Source: Pseudorhizobium xiangyangii
GTDB taxonomy: Bacteria > Pseudomonadota > Alphaproteobacteria > Rhizobiales > Rhizobiaceae
Length of the DNA stretch: 64,000 bases
NCBI RefSeq assembly: GCF_020531965.1
Contig: NZ_JAJAWH010000001.1
Location: forward strand, 62,001 to 126,000
Reading direction: 5' to 3'
Position 1 is the first letter of the stretch, and each line of letters opens with the position of its first letter. Positions 19,988 to 28,777 of this stretch are shown one piece after another. The position numbers and the translations under genes were made by a program. The notes under the pieces are model-generated. The model searched no databases, had not been told where the DNA came from, and saw only the letters and a program-made list of their open reading frames with translations.

Positions 19988-20548
19988 ATGACGCCCCAGC
20001 GATACCTTCTGGCCCAGGCCTACAACAACGCATGGGCCAACTACCGCCTGCTGAATGCCTGCAGCCAGTTGCGGAAGGAGGAGCTGGCCGAGCCACGGGT
20101 GAGTTTCTTCCCGTCGATCATTCACACGCTCAACCACATCCTCACCGTCGACTGGCTCTACATCGGCGCGCTCGAAGGCAACTGCATCGGCGATGCGGCG
20201 TTCGATCCCGAAATCCCCTTTCCGCTCCTCGTCGACCTCGATCGTGAGCAACGCGCGGCCGACCGGCGCCTGATCGACCTCTGTCGTCAGCTTGATTCGA
20301 CAACGATCGGCACGGAGGTCCAAATCCCGCGACACAGCCATATTCAGGTGGAGCGCGCCGATCGCGTGCTGTTGCACCTGTTCCAGCACCAGATCCACCA
20401 TCGCGGCCAGGTTCATGCCATGCTGTCGGGCACATCCGTGCCACCGCCGCAGCTGGATGAATTCTTCCCCGCCGATCCATCCGAGCAGGCGCTTCGTCGC
20501 CAGGACTTTGCCGAACTTGGCTTCACCGAAGCCCTCATCTGGAGCTGA
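19988..20548 (+). CDS. DinB family protein
   Basis: 186 residues. The four-helix DinB/YfiT-like fold is indicated by the three-histidine metal site: His in TLNHILTVDWLYIG near residue 45 and the HQIHHRGQVHAML segment near 140. Proteins of this family are putative metal-dependent hydrolases or thiol transferases; despite the name, this is not DNA polymerase IV. The start at 19988 has GGAGG 8 bases upstream; the longer frame has none. The next gene begins 2 bp after its stop, so the two are probably co-transcribed. Confidence 0.88.
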   Translation: MTPQRYLLAQAYNNAWANYRLLNACSQLRKEELAEPRVSFFPSIIHTLNHILTVDWLYIGALEGNCIGDAAFDPEIPFPLLVDLDREQRAADRRLIDLCRQLDSTTIGTEVQIPRHSHIQVERADRVLLHLFQHQIHHRGQVHAMLSGTSVPPPQLDEFFPADPSEQALRRQDFAELGFTEALIWS

Positions 20549-20550
20549 GC

Positions 20551-20961
20551 ATGCTGTATTTCGTTCTCAAGTCCCTCCACATCATTTCAGACATCATCTG
20601 GATCGGCGGCATGCTGGTGAATGCCTTCGTCATCGCCATGGTGCCGCCCACCATCCGCACGGCCGTCATCTCGGCGCTCAGACCCTATGACCGCAAGGTC
20701 ACCACCACCGCGCTGGGTTTCGCCTGGCTCTTCGGCCTGATCCTTGCAGTGTCGTACGGCTGGTATGCGACCGGCTGGTTCGGCTTGAAGCTGCTAATCG
20801 TCATCATGCTGTCTGCGCTGCACGGAATGCAAAGCGGCTGGCTGCGGCGCATGGAAGCCGATCCGCACCTCGATCCGCCGGCCTTCGTGCGCGTCGGCAT
20901 GCCGATCGTGCTCGTCTCGGTCGTGGCGGTCGTGGGGCTCGCCGTGGTCAAGCCGTTCTGA
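20551..20961 (+). CDS. CopD-like / DUF2269-type small membrane protein
   Basis: 136 residues with four membrane helices. The first helix carries a histidine (KSLHIISDIIWIGGMLVNAF) in the pattern seen in CopD- and HemJ-like heme or copper membrane proteins. A second histidine lies in SALHGMQSGWLRR. It could bind heme or metal, but the function is not assigned. It follows the DinB gene by 2 bp. Confidence 0.75.
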   Translation: MLYFVLKSLHIISDIIWIGGMLVNAFVIAMVPPTIRTAVISALRPYDRKVTTTALGFAWLFGLILAVSYGWYATGWFGLKLLIVIMLSALHGMQSGWLRRMEADPHLDPPAFVRVGMPIVLVSVVAVVGLAVVKPF

Positions 20962-21027
20962 CGGACGGTTGAGGCTACAGCCCTATTCGGCTATTGCTCG
21001 AGCAATCGAATTCTGGAGGAGAACGAC

Positions 21028-21900
21028 ATGGCCAAGGTGGCATTCATCGGTCTGGGTGTAATGGGTTTCCCGATGGCGGGCCACCTGAAGGAAAAGGGCG
21101 GCCACGACGTCACCGTCTACAACCGCACCGCATCCAAGGCCGATGACTGGGCAAGGAAGTTCGGCGGCAAATCCGCCGCGACACCCGCGGAAGCTGCCCG
21201 CGATGCCGATTTCGTCTTCACCTGCGTTGGCAATGACGAGGACCTCCGCTCCGTCACCATTGGCGAAACCGGTGCCATTGCCGGAATGAAGCCGGGCGCA
21301 ATCCTGATCGACAACACCACAGCCAGCGCCGAGGTCGCCCGGGAACTTGGCGAAGCCGCCAGCGCCAGAGGCGTGGACTTCATCGACGCCCCGGTGTCCG
21401 GCGGTCAGGCGGGCGCCGAGAACGGCATGCTCACCGTCATGTGCGGCGGCGACGAGGCAGTCTTCGAAAGGGCCAAGCCGGTGATCTCGGCTTATGCGCG
21501 CATGGTCGGCCTGATGGGGCCGGTCGGCGCCGGCCAGCTGACCAAGATGATCAACCAGATCTGCATCGCCGGTCTCGTTCAGGGCCTTGCCGAAGGGATT
21601 CACTTTGGCAAGAAAGCCGGCTTGGACATTGAAAAGGTTGTTGAAGTCATCTCCAAGGGCGCCGCTGGCTCCTGGCAGATGGAGAACCGCCACAAGACGA
21701 TGAACGATGGCAGGTACGATTTCGGCTTCGCCGTTGACTGGATGCGCAAGGATCTCGGCATTGTGCTCGCGGAAGCGCGAAGCAATGGCGCGAAGCTCCC
21801 GGTCACCGCGCTCGTCGATCAGTTCTACGGCGACGTCCAGGCCATGGGCGGCAATCGCTGGGACACGTCCTCGCTTCTCGCCCGGCTCGACAGAAAATGA
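21028..21900 (+). CDS. NAD(P)-dependent beta-hydroxyacid dehydrogenase (3-hydroxyisobutyrate dehydrogenase family)
   Basis: 290 residues. The Rossmann fold starts at once with VAFIGLGVMGFPMAGHL. The substrate-binding signature is DAPVSGGQAGAENGMLTVM near residue 120, and the catalytic lysine is in GAGQLTKMINQ near 170. The family oxidises or reduces short beta-hydroxyacids such as 3-hydroxyisobutyrate, tartronate semialdehyde or glyoxylate. Specificity cannot be read here and neighbours give no clue. The RBS GGAGGAG lies just upstream. Confidence 0.9.
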   Translation: MAKVAFIGLGVMGFPMAGHLKEKGGHDVTVYNRTASKADDWARKFGGKSAATPAEAARDADFVFTCVGNDEDLRSVTIGETGAIAGMKPGAILIDNTTASAEVARELGEAASARGVDFIDAPVSGGQAGAENGMLTVMCGGDEAVFERAKPVISAYARMVGLMGPVGAGQLTKMINQICIAGLVQGLAEGIHFGKKAGLDIEKVVEVISKGAAGSWQMENRHKTMNDGRYDFGFAVDWMRKDLGIVLAEARSNGAKLPVTALVDQFYGDVQAMGGNRWDTSSLLARLDRK

Positions 21901-22011
21901 TGCGGGAATGATCGATCCCTCCTCCGATGCCGGGCATATGAAGACGCTGGGCTCGGAGGAGAACATCGCTGGCTGCGTCAGCCTGCTGCAAAAGCAGAGC
22001 CGACGGGGACC

Positions 22012-22497
22012 TCAGTCTTCTCCGGACTTGCTGTCGAGCATCATGTAGTCGAGCGGAAGTTCCGTCGTGTACTTGATCTGCTCCATGGCAAATGCGGACG
22101 AGACGTCGCGGATTTCGATGCGCGCGATAAGCCGCTTGTAGAAAGCATCATAGGCTGCGATGTCCGGCACCACCACGCGCAGGAGATAATCCACGTCGCC
22201 GCTCATGCGGTAGAATTCGACGACTTCAGGGAAATCCACCACGACTTCCGAGAACCGTTTCAGCCACTCGATCGAATGGCTCGAGGTGCGAATGGAGACG
22301 AAGACGGTAACCTTCGTGTTGACCTTCACCGGATCAAGCAGCGCGACCCGGCGACGGATCACACCGTCTTCCTCCATGCGCTGAATGCGACGCCAGCAGG
22401 GCGTCGTCGACAACCCGACCTTCTTGGCAAGATCGGCAACTGCCAACGTCGAATCCTCTTGGAGGATACGGAGGATTTTTCGGTCGAGGCGGTCCAT
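22012..22497 (-). CDS. Lrp/AsnC family transcriptional regulator
   Basis: 161 residues from ATG 22497, which has AAGGA 8 bases upstream. MDRLDRKILRILQEDS opens the winged HTH (about 1-60; KKVGLSTTPCWRRIQRMEEDGVI is the recognition region, interrupted here for length). The RAM ligand domain follows (about 70-150), with GDVDYLLRVVVPD. Lrp-type proteins sense amino acids and often control amino-acid transport or catabolism. No obvious target is adjacent: it follows a DNA-repair gene on the same strand. Confidence 0.92.
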   Translation of the reverse strand: MDRLDRKILRILQEDSTLAVADLAKKVGLSTTPCWRRIQRMEEDGVIRRRVALLDPVKVNTKVTVFVSIRTSSHSIEWLKRFSEVVVDFPEVVEFYRMSGDVDYLLRVVVPDIAAYDAFYKRLIARIEIRDVSSAFAMEQIKYTTELPLDYMMLDSKSGED

Positions 22498-22563
22498 CGC
22501 ACTGTCCTTCGGAATGATTTTCTCCTGTATAGCCCATTCAGGCACAAAAGCGCGAATTATGTT

Positions 22564-23241
22564 TTAACGCGCCAGGCTATCCACATGCTGTTTCAGCACC
22601 GGAAGAACCTCCTGTTCGAACCATGGATTGCGCTTCAGCCAGGCGGTATTGCGCCAGCTCGGATGCGGTAAAGGCAGCACGCGCGGCGCCTCGTTGGAAA
22701 AGAAATAGTCTCTCCAGTTCCTCACGGTCTCCGTCATCCCCTTGCGACTTCGACTGCCGAGATGCCACGCCTGGGCGTACTGGCCGATAGCCAGCACCAG
22801 CTCGACTTGCGGCATCGCATCGATCACCGCCCGTCGCCACAACGGCGCGCATTCGCGGCGCGGCGGCAGATCGCTGCCCTTCTCGTCATAACCGGGAAAG
22901 CAGAAGCCCATGGGCACGATTGCAAACCGGTCGGGGTCATAGAATTCCTCCCGGCTCACTCCAAGCCAGGTGCGCAGCCGGTCACCGGAGGCATCGTTGA
23001 AAGGCAGGCCGCTCTCATGAACCCTGAGCCCCGGCGCCTGTCCCGCGATCAGTATCCGGGCTTTCCTCGACAGAACCACAACCGGACGCGGCTCGTGGGG
23101 CAGCCGGTCGACCGGTCCACGGGCCGGGCCGTCGAGACAGAGCCGGCAGGCGGCGATCACAGACCGCAGGTCGTCGAGCCCATCCGACGGCCCGGGCCGG
23201 TCGATCTCGGTCACTCGCTCCTGAACAGTCCCTTGAGCCAT
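22564..23241 (-). CDS. Uracil-DNA glycosylase family protein
   Basis: 225 residues. Motifs of the broad UDG superfamily are GQAPGLRVHESGLPFNDASG near residue 72 (active-site loop) and PLPHPSWRN near 195 (DNA-intercalation loop). An early CRLC pair may be part of an iron-sulfur site as in family 4/5 enzymes, but I cannot find a clear four-cysteine set. It should remove uracil or a related damaged base. The ATG at 23241 has GAAGGG at good spacing and overlaps the SNase gene by 31 bp; GTG 23214, overlapping its TGA, is the alternative. Confidence 0.85.
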   Translation of the reverse strand: MAQGTVQERVTEIDRPGPSDGLDDLRSVIAACRLCLDGPARGPVDRLPHEPRPVVVLSRKARILIAGQAPGLRVHESGLPFNDASGDRLRTWLGVSREEFYDPDRFAIVPMGFCFPGYDEKGSDLPPRRECAPLWRRAVIDAMPQVELVLAIGQYAQAWHLGSRSRKGMTETVRNWRDYFFSNEAPRVLPLPHPSWRNTAWLKRNPWFEQEVLPVLKQHVDSLAR

Positions 23242-23777
23242 GCCACAAACCCTTCCGCCATGCCGGAATCGTCCATCATCCCGTGCATGATGCGCCACTC
23301 GCGCGGCTTCTCGAACTCGCCGGTCCACAGGCCGGCACGCTTCTCCCGCGCCGCCGTCTCTTCGGACCGGTAGTCTCCCGACGACACCGCCATGCCGAGG
23401 CGCACCATCTCGGCATTGATGTCCTGACTTCCGGCGCGACAACGCACCAGAAGTCGCTCATAGCGATCCCGCTCCGATGCCTTGCATTCCACACCCGGGG
23501 CGGCGATGAGGCGTTCGAGCGCTACCCTCGCCTCTTCCCCGCACGACCATTCCCTGCCCTCGCCGTCCTTGCAGACCTGGCGGATTTCGGGCGCGTCGAT
23601 ACCTTCGAGCCGCAGCCGCTCGATCCCCGCCGCCAGCGTATCGCCGTCGATCGTCGCGAAAGGTCCGCCAATGGACAGCGTCCCGACATCATCAAGCTTC
23701 GCCGCGATCAGAGATCCGAGAAAGATGAATGCCAGGAACAGGCCCGCACTTCGGATCTTACGAATAAAACGTGTCAC
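23211..23777 (-). CDS. Thermonuclease (SNase)-like exported nuclease
   Basis: 188 residues from GTG 23777. An N-terminal hydrophobic segment (about 10-27) is a signal anchor or signal peptide. The staphylococcal-nuclease fold follows, with IDGDTL (Ca-binding Asp), RLEGIDAPE (catalytic Arg and Glu) and SERDRYERLLVRC (second Arg), all retained. It is probably a periplasmic nuclease. The gene overlaps the downstream uracil-DNA glycosylase gene, so the two are likely co-transcribed. Confidence 0.85.
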   Translation of the reverse strand: MTRFIRKIRSAGLFLAFIFLGSLIAAKLDDVGTLSIGGPFATIDGDTLAAGIERLRLEGIDAPEIRQVCKDGEGREWSCGEEARVALERLIAAPGVECKASERDRYERLLVRCRAGSQDINAEMVRLGMAVSSGDYRSEETAAREKRAGLWTGEFEKPREWRIMHGMMDDSGMAEGFVAWLKGLFRSE

Positions 23778-23898
23778 AATCCGGCCCTAATCAAAAACAG
23801 AAACTTCAGGGAAATGGCAAACAAATCCTTGCCTGACAGCATCTTCTTAAGGTTTCCGCCCTAGGCTCGCAATCATCGGGGTAATCTATCCAGTGGTC

Positions 23899-25434
23899 AT
23901 GAGTAACGGCGTCAGCGCCTCGGCGGACAAGAACATCGTTGATCTGTCTCGCGGCCACCGCAACAAGGCGGTGTCCAAGACCGTCCGCGCGACTCGTGAG
24001 CGCCTGCAATCTACTGGAAGAAATGCACCTGCCTTCGATCGCGACGTGCTGGCCATGCATGTCAATACTGTGCTTCAGAGCGCGCTCGTCACCCCGCTCT
24101 TCGTGACCGTGGTCACGGCGATCGGCCTCTACCTGAACCCGGCGACGACCCTGGTGGGCTGGGCGCTTCTGGCTCTCAGCGTTCACGCCATCAACGTCCT
24201 GATTGCGCGCCGGGCCAGCCGTATCGAGATCACCGCCCCGAATATGCGCAAGTGGCGGCTGCGTCTTCTCATCGGTCAGGTCCTGGTCGGCTGCAGCTGG
24301 GCTGTCTTCTCGCTGCAGGATTGCGCCACCTGCTCCGGAGAGGGCTACTATTTCTATCAGGGCGCCGTGCTGCTGGTCGCGATTTCCATCAGCGCCATGA
24401 GCTGCGTCATGCTTCGCCAGGGCATTCTGGTCGGTTTCCTGCCGCTGGTGCTTGCGCTCCTCGCTGCAGCCATCATCTCAGGCCACTTGCTCGATATCGG
24501 CATGACCGCGATTTCCGCCACGGCCGTCGTCTTCTTCCACTACATCGCGGACCGGCAATACCGCTCCAACCTGACGCTCATGTCCTACCAGTCGGAAAAG
24601 GATGACCTGATCGCCGAACTGGAAGTGGCAAAATCGATGTCAGACGAGGCGCGCCGCCGCGCCGAAGAGGCAAATCTTGCCAAATCCCGCTTTCTGGCGT
24701 CCATGTCCCATGAACTGCGCACACCCCTGAACGCTATCCTCGGTTTTTCCGAGGTCATGAGCTCGGAAGTGCTCGGCCCGCTGGCGAACCCCACCTACAA
24801 GGAATACTCCGGCGATATCCACCGCTCCGGGGAGCACCTTCTCAACCTGATCAACGAAATTCTCGACCTGTCGCGGATCGAGGCAGGACGCTACGAGCTG
24901 TACGAGGATGCCCTGTCGCTGCTCGACATCGCCGAGGACTGCATCGGCATGGTGCAGTTGCGCGCAAGCGCCAAGCGGATCGTCATCCACGATCAGTTCG
25001 AACCGGGCCTGCCGCAGATATGGGCCGACGAGAAGGCCATCCGCCAGGTCGTCCTCAACCTCCTGTCGAATGCCGTGAAATTCACCTCCCAGGGTGGCGA
25101 GATCACCGTGAAGGTCGGCTGGACGGCCGGCGGCGGCCAATACGTCGCCGTCAAGGACAACGGTCCCGGCATTCCTGAAGAAGAGATCCCGGTCGTCCTG
25201 TCCGCCTTCGGTCAGGGCACGATCGCCATCAAGAGCGCCGAACAGGGCACCGGCCTCGGCCTGCCGATCGTCCAGGCCATTCTTGCCAAGCACGACGGCC
25301 AGTTCGTCCTGCGCTCAAAGCTCCGCGAGGGAACCGAGGCCATCGCCATCCTTCCCGCCACCCGCGTGTTGCAGAGCCTTCCGGCCATAGAAGATGCCGC
25401 GCCCGTCGAGCGCCGCCGCAAGTCGTTTGCCTAG
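23899..25434 (+). CDS. Membrane sensor histidine kinase, PleC/DivJ/PdhS-like
   Basis: 511 residues. The N-terminal half has about six membrane helices (residues 55-220) with no periplasmic sensor loop. A coiled linker leads to the HisKA domain with SMSHELRTPLNAILGFSEVM (phospho-acceptor His near 276). The HATPase domain follows, with NLLSNAVKF (N box), DNGPGIP (G1) and GTGLGLPIV (G2). The HisKA sequence and the LINEILDLSRIEAG linker resemble the PleC/DivJ/PdhS kinases that act on DivK in alphaproteobacterial cell-cycle control. That specificity is inference. No response regulator is adjacent. GTG 23893 is an alternative start. Its stop overlaps that of convergent dgkA. Confidence 0.85.
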   Translation: MSNGVSASADKNIVDLSRGHRNKAVSKTVRATRERLQSTGRNAPAFDRDVLAMHVNTVLQSALVTPLFVTVVTAIGLYLNPATTLVGWALLALSVHAINVLIARRASRIEITAPNMRKWRLRLLIGQVLVGCSWAVFSLQDCATCSGEGYYFYQGAVLLVAISISAMSCVMLRQGILVGFLPLVLALLAAAIISGHLLDIGMTAISATAVVFFHYIADRQYRSNLTLMSYQSEKDDLIAELEVAKSMSDEARRRAEEANLAKSRFLASMSHELRTPLNAILGFSEVMSSEVLGPLANPTYKEYSGDIHRSGEHLLNLINEILDLSRIEAGRYELYEDALSLLDIAEDCIGMVQLRASAKRIVIHDQFEPGLPQIWADEKAIRQVVLNLLSNAVKFTSQGGEITVKVGWTAGGGQYVAVKDNGPGIPEEEIPVVLSAFGQGTIAIKSAEQGTGLGLPIVQAILAKHDGQFVLRSKLREGTEAIAILPATRVLQSLPAIEDAAPVERRRKSFA

Positions 25435-25823
25435 AAGATAAGCCGCTCCGCAATCACATACAGCACGAACAGCCCATTCGCGCAGAGCAGGCAGAAGACG
25501 GCGAATGAACCCAGGTCCTTGGCGTTCCGGCCAACCGTCGAAATCTCCGGCGAGATGCGGTTGACCAGTTCCTCGATCGCCGTGTTCAGCGCTTCGACCG
25601 CGAAGAGAAGCAGCATGAGGATGGCGAGGATCAGGTAGTGGGCAGCATCGGCCCCGATTGCGGCGAACAGCACCAGTCCGACCACGAAGGCCGCCGCCTC
25701 GGTCCGGAAGGCCTTCTCGCCCCATAGCCTCGCCAGACCCTGTAGCGAATAGCGCGTCGCAGCCAGCACGCGTCTCGGCCCGCTGGCTTTCCTGATCGCG
25801 CTGTCCTTTGGCGTCTTTTCCAA
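25431..25823 (-). CDS. dgkA: Diacylglycerol kinase
   Basis: 130 residues, the usual size of this trimeric integral membrane kinase. It phosphorylates diacylglycerol released during synthesis of periplasmic glucans or lipid A modification. Three helices are visible, with the catalytic glutamates in FRTEAAAF near residue 42 and EALNTAIEELVNRISPE near 80. The start appears to be TTG (25823-25821), preceded by a G-rich stretch and only 2 bp after the cobT stop, so it is read with cobT. No ATG precedes the family N-terminus. Confidence 0.92.
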   Translation of the reverse strand: MEKTPKDSAIRKASGPRRVLAATRYSLQGLARLWGEKAFRTEAAAFVVGLVLFAAIGADAAHYLILAILMLLLFAVEALNTAIEELVNRISPEISTVGRNAKDLGSFAVFCLLCANGLFVLYVIAERLIF

Positions 25824-25825
25824 GG

Positions 25826-26842
25826 TTACGCCCCCGAGCTCACGCCGGCCTGGTCAAACGTCGCCATGCCGGAATGGCAGGCGGCAGCCGCCTTGACGAT
25901 GCCGGCTGCGAGTGCTGCACCGGTGCCTTCGCCAAGCCGCATGCCAAGCGCCAGAAGCGGCGTCTTGCCCAGCATCTCGATCGCCTTCATGTGACCGGGC
26001 TCGGAGGAAACATGCCCGATCAGGCAATGGTCGAGCGCCGAGGGATTGGCGGCCTTGAGGATCGATGCGGCGGCAGTCACCACATAGCCGTCCAGCAGGA
26101 CCGGGATCTTCTCGACGCGCGCGGCAAGGATTGCGCCGGCGATCGCGGCAATCTCGCGACCGCCCAGGCGGCGCAGGATTTCAAGCGGATCCGTCAGGTG
26201 GTCCTTGTGGAATTCGACCGCGGTCTTCACCGCCTGGATCTTCCGTTCCAGAAGTTCTCCGTGCGAGCCGGTGCCCGGGCCTACCCAGTCCTCCGCCTCG
26301 CCGCCGTAGAGCGCCAGGTTGATCGCCGCCGCGATTGTCGTGTTGCCGATGCCCATCTCCCCGATGCAGAGCAGGTCCGTGCCACCGGCGATCGCTTCCA
26401 TGCCGAAGGCCATGGTGGCGGCGCAATCGCGCTCCGAAAGCGCCGGCTCGCAGGTAATGTCACCGGTCGGATAATCCAGCGCCAGATCGAATATCTTCAG
26501 GCCGAGATCGTAGGACACGCAGATCTGGTTGATCGCCGCGCCGCCGGCTGCGAAATTCTCCACCATCTGCTGGGTCACTGAAGGCGGATAGGGCGTGATG
26601 CCGTGCCTGGTCACTCCGTGATTGCCGGCGAAGATCGCCACCAGCGGTCGCGTCACTGCCGGCGCGCGGCCGGTCCAGGCGGCAAGCCACATGGCGATTT
26701 CCTCAAGCCGTCCGAGTGAGCCCGGCGGCTTGGTGAGCTGGGCGTCGCGCTCGCGGGCTGCGACCAGCGAATGTGAATCCGGACCGGGCAGGTTCTGCAG
26801 CAGGGTACGGAAGTCATCGAAGGGCAGGCCACTCATGCTCAT
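25826..26842 (-). CDS. cobT: Nicotinate-nucleotide--dimethylbenzimidazole phosphoribosyltransferase
   Basis: 338 residues from ATG 26842. CobT makes alpha-ribazole phosphate from nicotinate mononucleotide and 5,6-dimethylbenzimidazole, the BluB product. Family features are KPPGSLGRLEEIAMWLA near residue 36, FAGNHGVTRHGI near 75, GEMGIGNTTIAAA near 165, and the C-terminal catalytic GMRLGEGTGAALA with the conserved Glu. The upstream open frame is not family-like. It is divergent from cobS across a 93-bp region, in which I see no riboswitch. Confidence 0.95.
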   Translation of the reverse strand: MSMSGLPFDDFRTLLQNLPGPDSHSLVAARERDAQLTKPPGSLGRLEEIAMWLAAWTGRAPAVTRPLVAIFAGNHGVTRHGITPYPPSVTQQMVENFAAGGAAINQICVSYDLGLKIFDLALDYPTGDITCEPALSERDCAATMAFGMEAIAGGTDLLCIGEMGIGNTTIAAAINLALYGGEAEDWVGPGTGSHGELLERKIQAVKTAVEFHKDHLTDPLEILRRLGGREIAAIAGAILAARVEKIPVLLDGYVVTAAASILKAANPSALDHCLIGHVSSEPGHMKAIEMLGKTPLLALGMRLGEGTGAALAAGIVKAAAACHSGMATFDQAGVSSGA

Positions 26843-26925
26843 GGGGATGTTCTCTCTGGTGTTCCGTCGGTCACTTGTGTTTACCGGCAAATCAAGCTTT
26901 GCTGTTCTCATAGTCGGGCACGGAC

Positions 26926-26938
26926 GGAGGGACAACTG
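26926..26938 (+). promoter_or_regulatory. Shine-Dalgarno and apparent CTG initiation codon of cobS
   Basis: GGAGG at 26926-26930 is a full-strength SD. At 5 bp spacing it is followed by CTG (26936-26938), which is in frame with CobS. No in-frame ATG, GTG or TTG exists between cobT and residue 110 of CobS, so the SD decides the start. Confidence 0.7.
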
Positions 26939-27718
26939 TCAAACGCCACGGAATTCATCGGTGATCTTGCCCGCTCGCTCGGTTTTCTGAGCCGCCTGCC
27001 GGTCCCGTCCCGCTATTTCGAGGGTCACGACGGTTCCGTCAGCCGCGCCGTTCGCGCCTTTCCGCTGGCCGGACTGCTGCTCGCCATCCCCTCTGCGCTG
27101 CTGCTGTGGCTTCTCCTCGAATGGCAGGCCGAGCCTCTGCTCGCGGCGCTGATCGCGATCGCCGTCGTCACCCTGCTCTCGGGCGCGCTCCACGAGGACG
27201 GGCTCGCCGATGCCGCCGACGGGTTCGGTGGCGGACGGGACCGCGACCACATCCTCTCGATCATGAAGGACAGCCGCACGGGAAGCTACGGGGTCATTGC
27301 GCTGATCCTGTCGTTTTCGCTGCGTGCGACGGCGCTTGCTTCACTGGCCAGTGATGCGCAAGCCCTGCCCGCACTTGCCCTTCTGGCCGCAGCCGCGCTC
27401 AGCCGCGCGCTCATGGTCGCCCATTGGCAGACCCTCCCGTCTGCACGGCTGGGCGGCGTCGCCTCCGGCGCCGGAAGGCCGGAAGCCAGCGCCCGCTCAT
27501 TCGCGCTGATCAGCGCCGCGCTCGTCTGCATGCTGCTGCTTTTGTCCCCGGCCGGCCCGGTTGCGCTACTCGTGGCGCTTGTACTCGCTTCCCTTGCCGC
27601 CTACGGCATCACGCGCCTCGCCGACGAGAAGATCGGCGGACATACCGGCGACACCATCGGCGCCACGCAACAAGCTGGCGAAATCGTGTTCCTTGTCGCC
27701 CTTGCGCTGGCTGTGTGA
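26936..27718 (+). CDS. cobS: Adenosylcobinamide-GDP ribazoletransferase (cobalamin synthase)
   Basis: 260 residues if read from CTG 26936. CobS joins adenosylcobinamide-GDP and alpha-ribazole in the inner membrane to finish cobalamin. The N-terminal translation SNATEFIGDLARSLGFLSRL is the expected family start. It is followed by the metal-binding HEDGLADAADGFGGGRDRD near residue 80, MKDSRTGSYG near 110 and several membrane helices. The C-terminus has GDTIGATQQAGEI. The first canonical start codon in frame is ATG 27263, which would delete the active site. Initiation at CTG is therefore inferred (see findings). It is divergent from cobT. Confidence 0.9.
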   Translation: MSNATEFIGDLARSLGFLSRLPVPSRYFEGHDGSVSRAVRAFPLAGLLLAIPSALLLWLLLEWQAEPLLAALIAIAVVTLLSGALHEDGLADAADGFGGGRDRDHILSIMKDSRTGSYGVIALILSFSLRATALASLASDAQALPALALLAAAALSRALMVAHWQTLPSARLGGVASGAGRPEASARSFALISAALVCMLLLLSPAGPVALLVALVLASLAAYGITRLADEKIGGHTGDTIGATQQAGEIVFLVALALAV

Positions 27719-27727
27719 GACGCCGAT

Positions 27728-27982
27728 ATGTCAGACATGATCTCACCCATGATTTCACCCTGTATTCTCGTCTGTTCCATCGATGACAGGACCGGCTACT
27801 GTTTCGGCTGCGGGCGCACCCGCGACGAGATCGCCGGCTGGATGGAATATGCCGATAGCGAGCGTCGCCAGATCATCGACATCCTGCCCGGACGCCTCGA
27901 CCTGATCGAACGCAAGCCGCGACGGGAAACGAAGCGCCAGAGGCTGGCCAAGCGACAGGACCAGGAGCGAACCGCGCAATGA
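27728..27982 (+). CDS. DUF1289 family protein
   Basis: 84 residues. The DUF1289 Cys motif is intact: SPCILVCSIDDRTGYCFGCG, then RTRDEIAGWMEYADSERR. The four cysteines probably bind zinc or an Fe-S cluster. The C-terminal third is very basic (KRQRLAKRQDQ). The function is unknown. Start candidates are 27728 and 27740. It lies 9 bp after cobS and overlaps the next gene by 4 bp (ATGA). Confidence 0.88.
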   Translation: MSDMISPMISPCILVCSIDDRTGYCFGCGRTRDEIAGWMEYADSERRQIIDILPGRLDLIERKPRRETKRQRLAKRQDQERTAQ

Positions 27983-28683
27983 ACGGCCTTACCTTCGTCC
28001 TCCTCATCCTCGGCGCCGGTCTCGCACTGCTTCTCTTCAACCATGAGAGCGGTCAGACCTTCGGCATGGCGAACGAGGATTTCGGCCAGATGATTTTCCT
28101 GCTGCCGATCGCCGGCCTTCTTGCTGCCGGTGTTCTCGCCGGCCGGCGCGGAAACATGAGCCAGATTCTTCGCTACGTCGCCATCTGGCTCGTCATTATC
28201 CTCGGCCTCGTCACGGCCTATCTCTATCGCAACGATTTCAATCAAGTCGGCGCGCGCCTCTCGGCAGGCCTCATGCCCGGCAGCGCCGTGGTCACCAGCA
28301 CGACGGATGGCGTCAGCGAAGTCATCGTTCACCGCAGCATGGGTGGCCATTTCGAGACCCAGGTGGATGTCGACGGGCAACCTGTCTCCATGCTGATCGA
28401 TACCGGCGCAAGCGCGGTGGTGCTGTCCTACGACGACGCCGAGCGCATCGGCCTCAACCCGCAGCAACTTTCCTACACGGTCACCGTCGCCACCGCCAAC
28501 GGCCGCGCGACCGCGGCCCCCGTGCGCCTCAGCGAGATCTCCATCGGCCCGATCGTCCGGCGCAATGTGCGCGCCATGGTGACCGAGGAAGGCCGCCTCG
28601 ATCAGAGCCTGCTCGGCATGACCTTCCTGTCGACGCTCAACAACCTGCAGATGCAGACCGACGAGCTGCGACTAAGGGACTAG
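27979..28683 (+). CDS. TIGR02281-type retropepsin-like aspartic protease, membrane anchored
   Basis: 234 residues. Three hydrophobic helices (about 3-20, 34-52 and 63-82) precede a clan AA aspartic-protease domain (about 110-234). The single catalytic motif is MLIDTGASAVVLS; the domain works as a dimer. The later GMTFLSTL segment matches the family end. Such proteases are common in alphaproteobacteria and the substrate is unknown. It is translationally coupled to the DUF1289 gene. Confidence 0.88.
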   Translation: MNGLTFVLLILGAGLALLLFNHESGQTFGMANEDFGQMIFLLPIAGLLAAGVLAGRRGNMSQILRYVAIWLVIILGLVTAYLYRNDFNQVGARLSAGLMPGSAVVTSTTDGVSEVIVHRSMGGHFETQVDVDGQPVSMLIDTGASAVVLSYDDAERIGLNPQQLSYTVTVATANGRATAAPVRLSEISIGPIVRRNVRAMVTEEGRLDQSLLGMTFLSTLNNLQMQTDELRLRD

Positions 28684-28777
28684 CCGCGGACCCAGACCGC
28701 ATCCCGTGTCGCCCCATCGAAGACCCGGATCTGCTCGAAGACCTTCCGTAAGGATAGAATTGTGCTAGACGGTCGCC

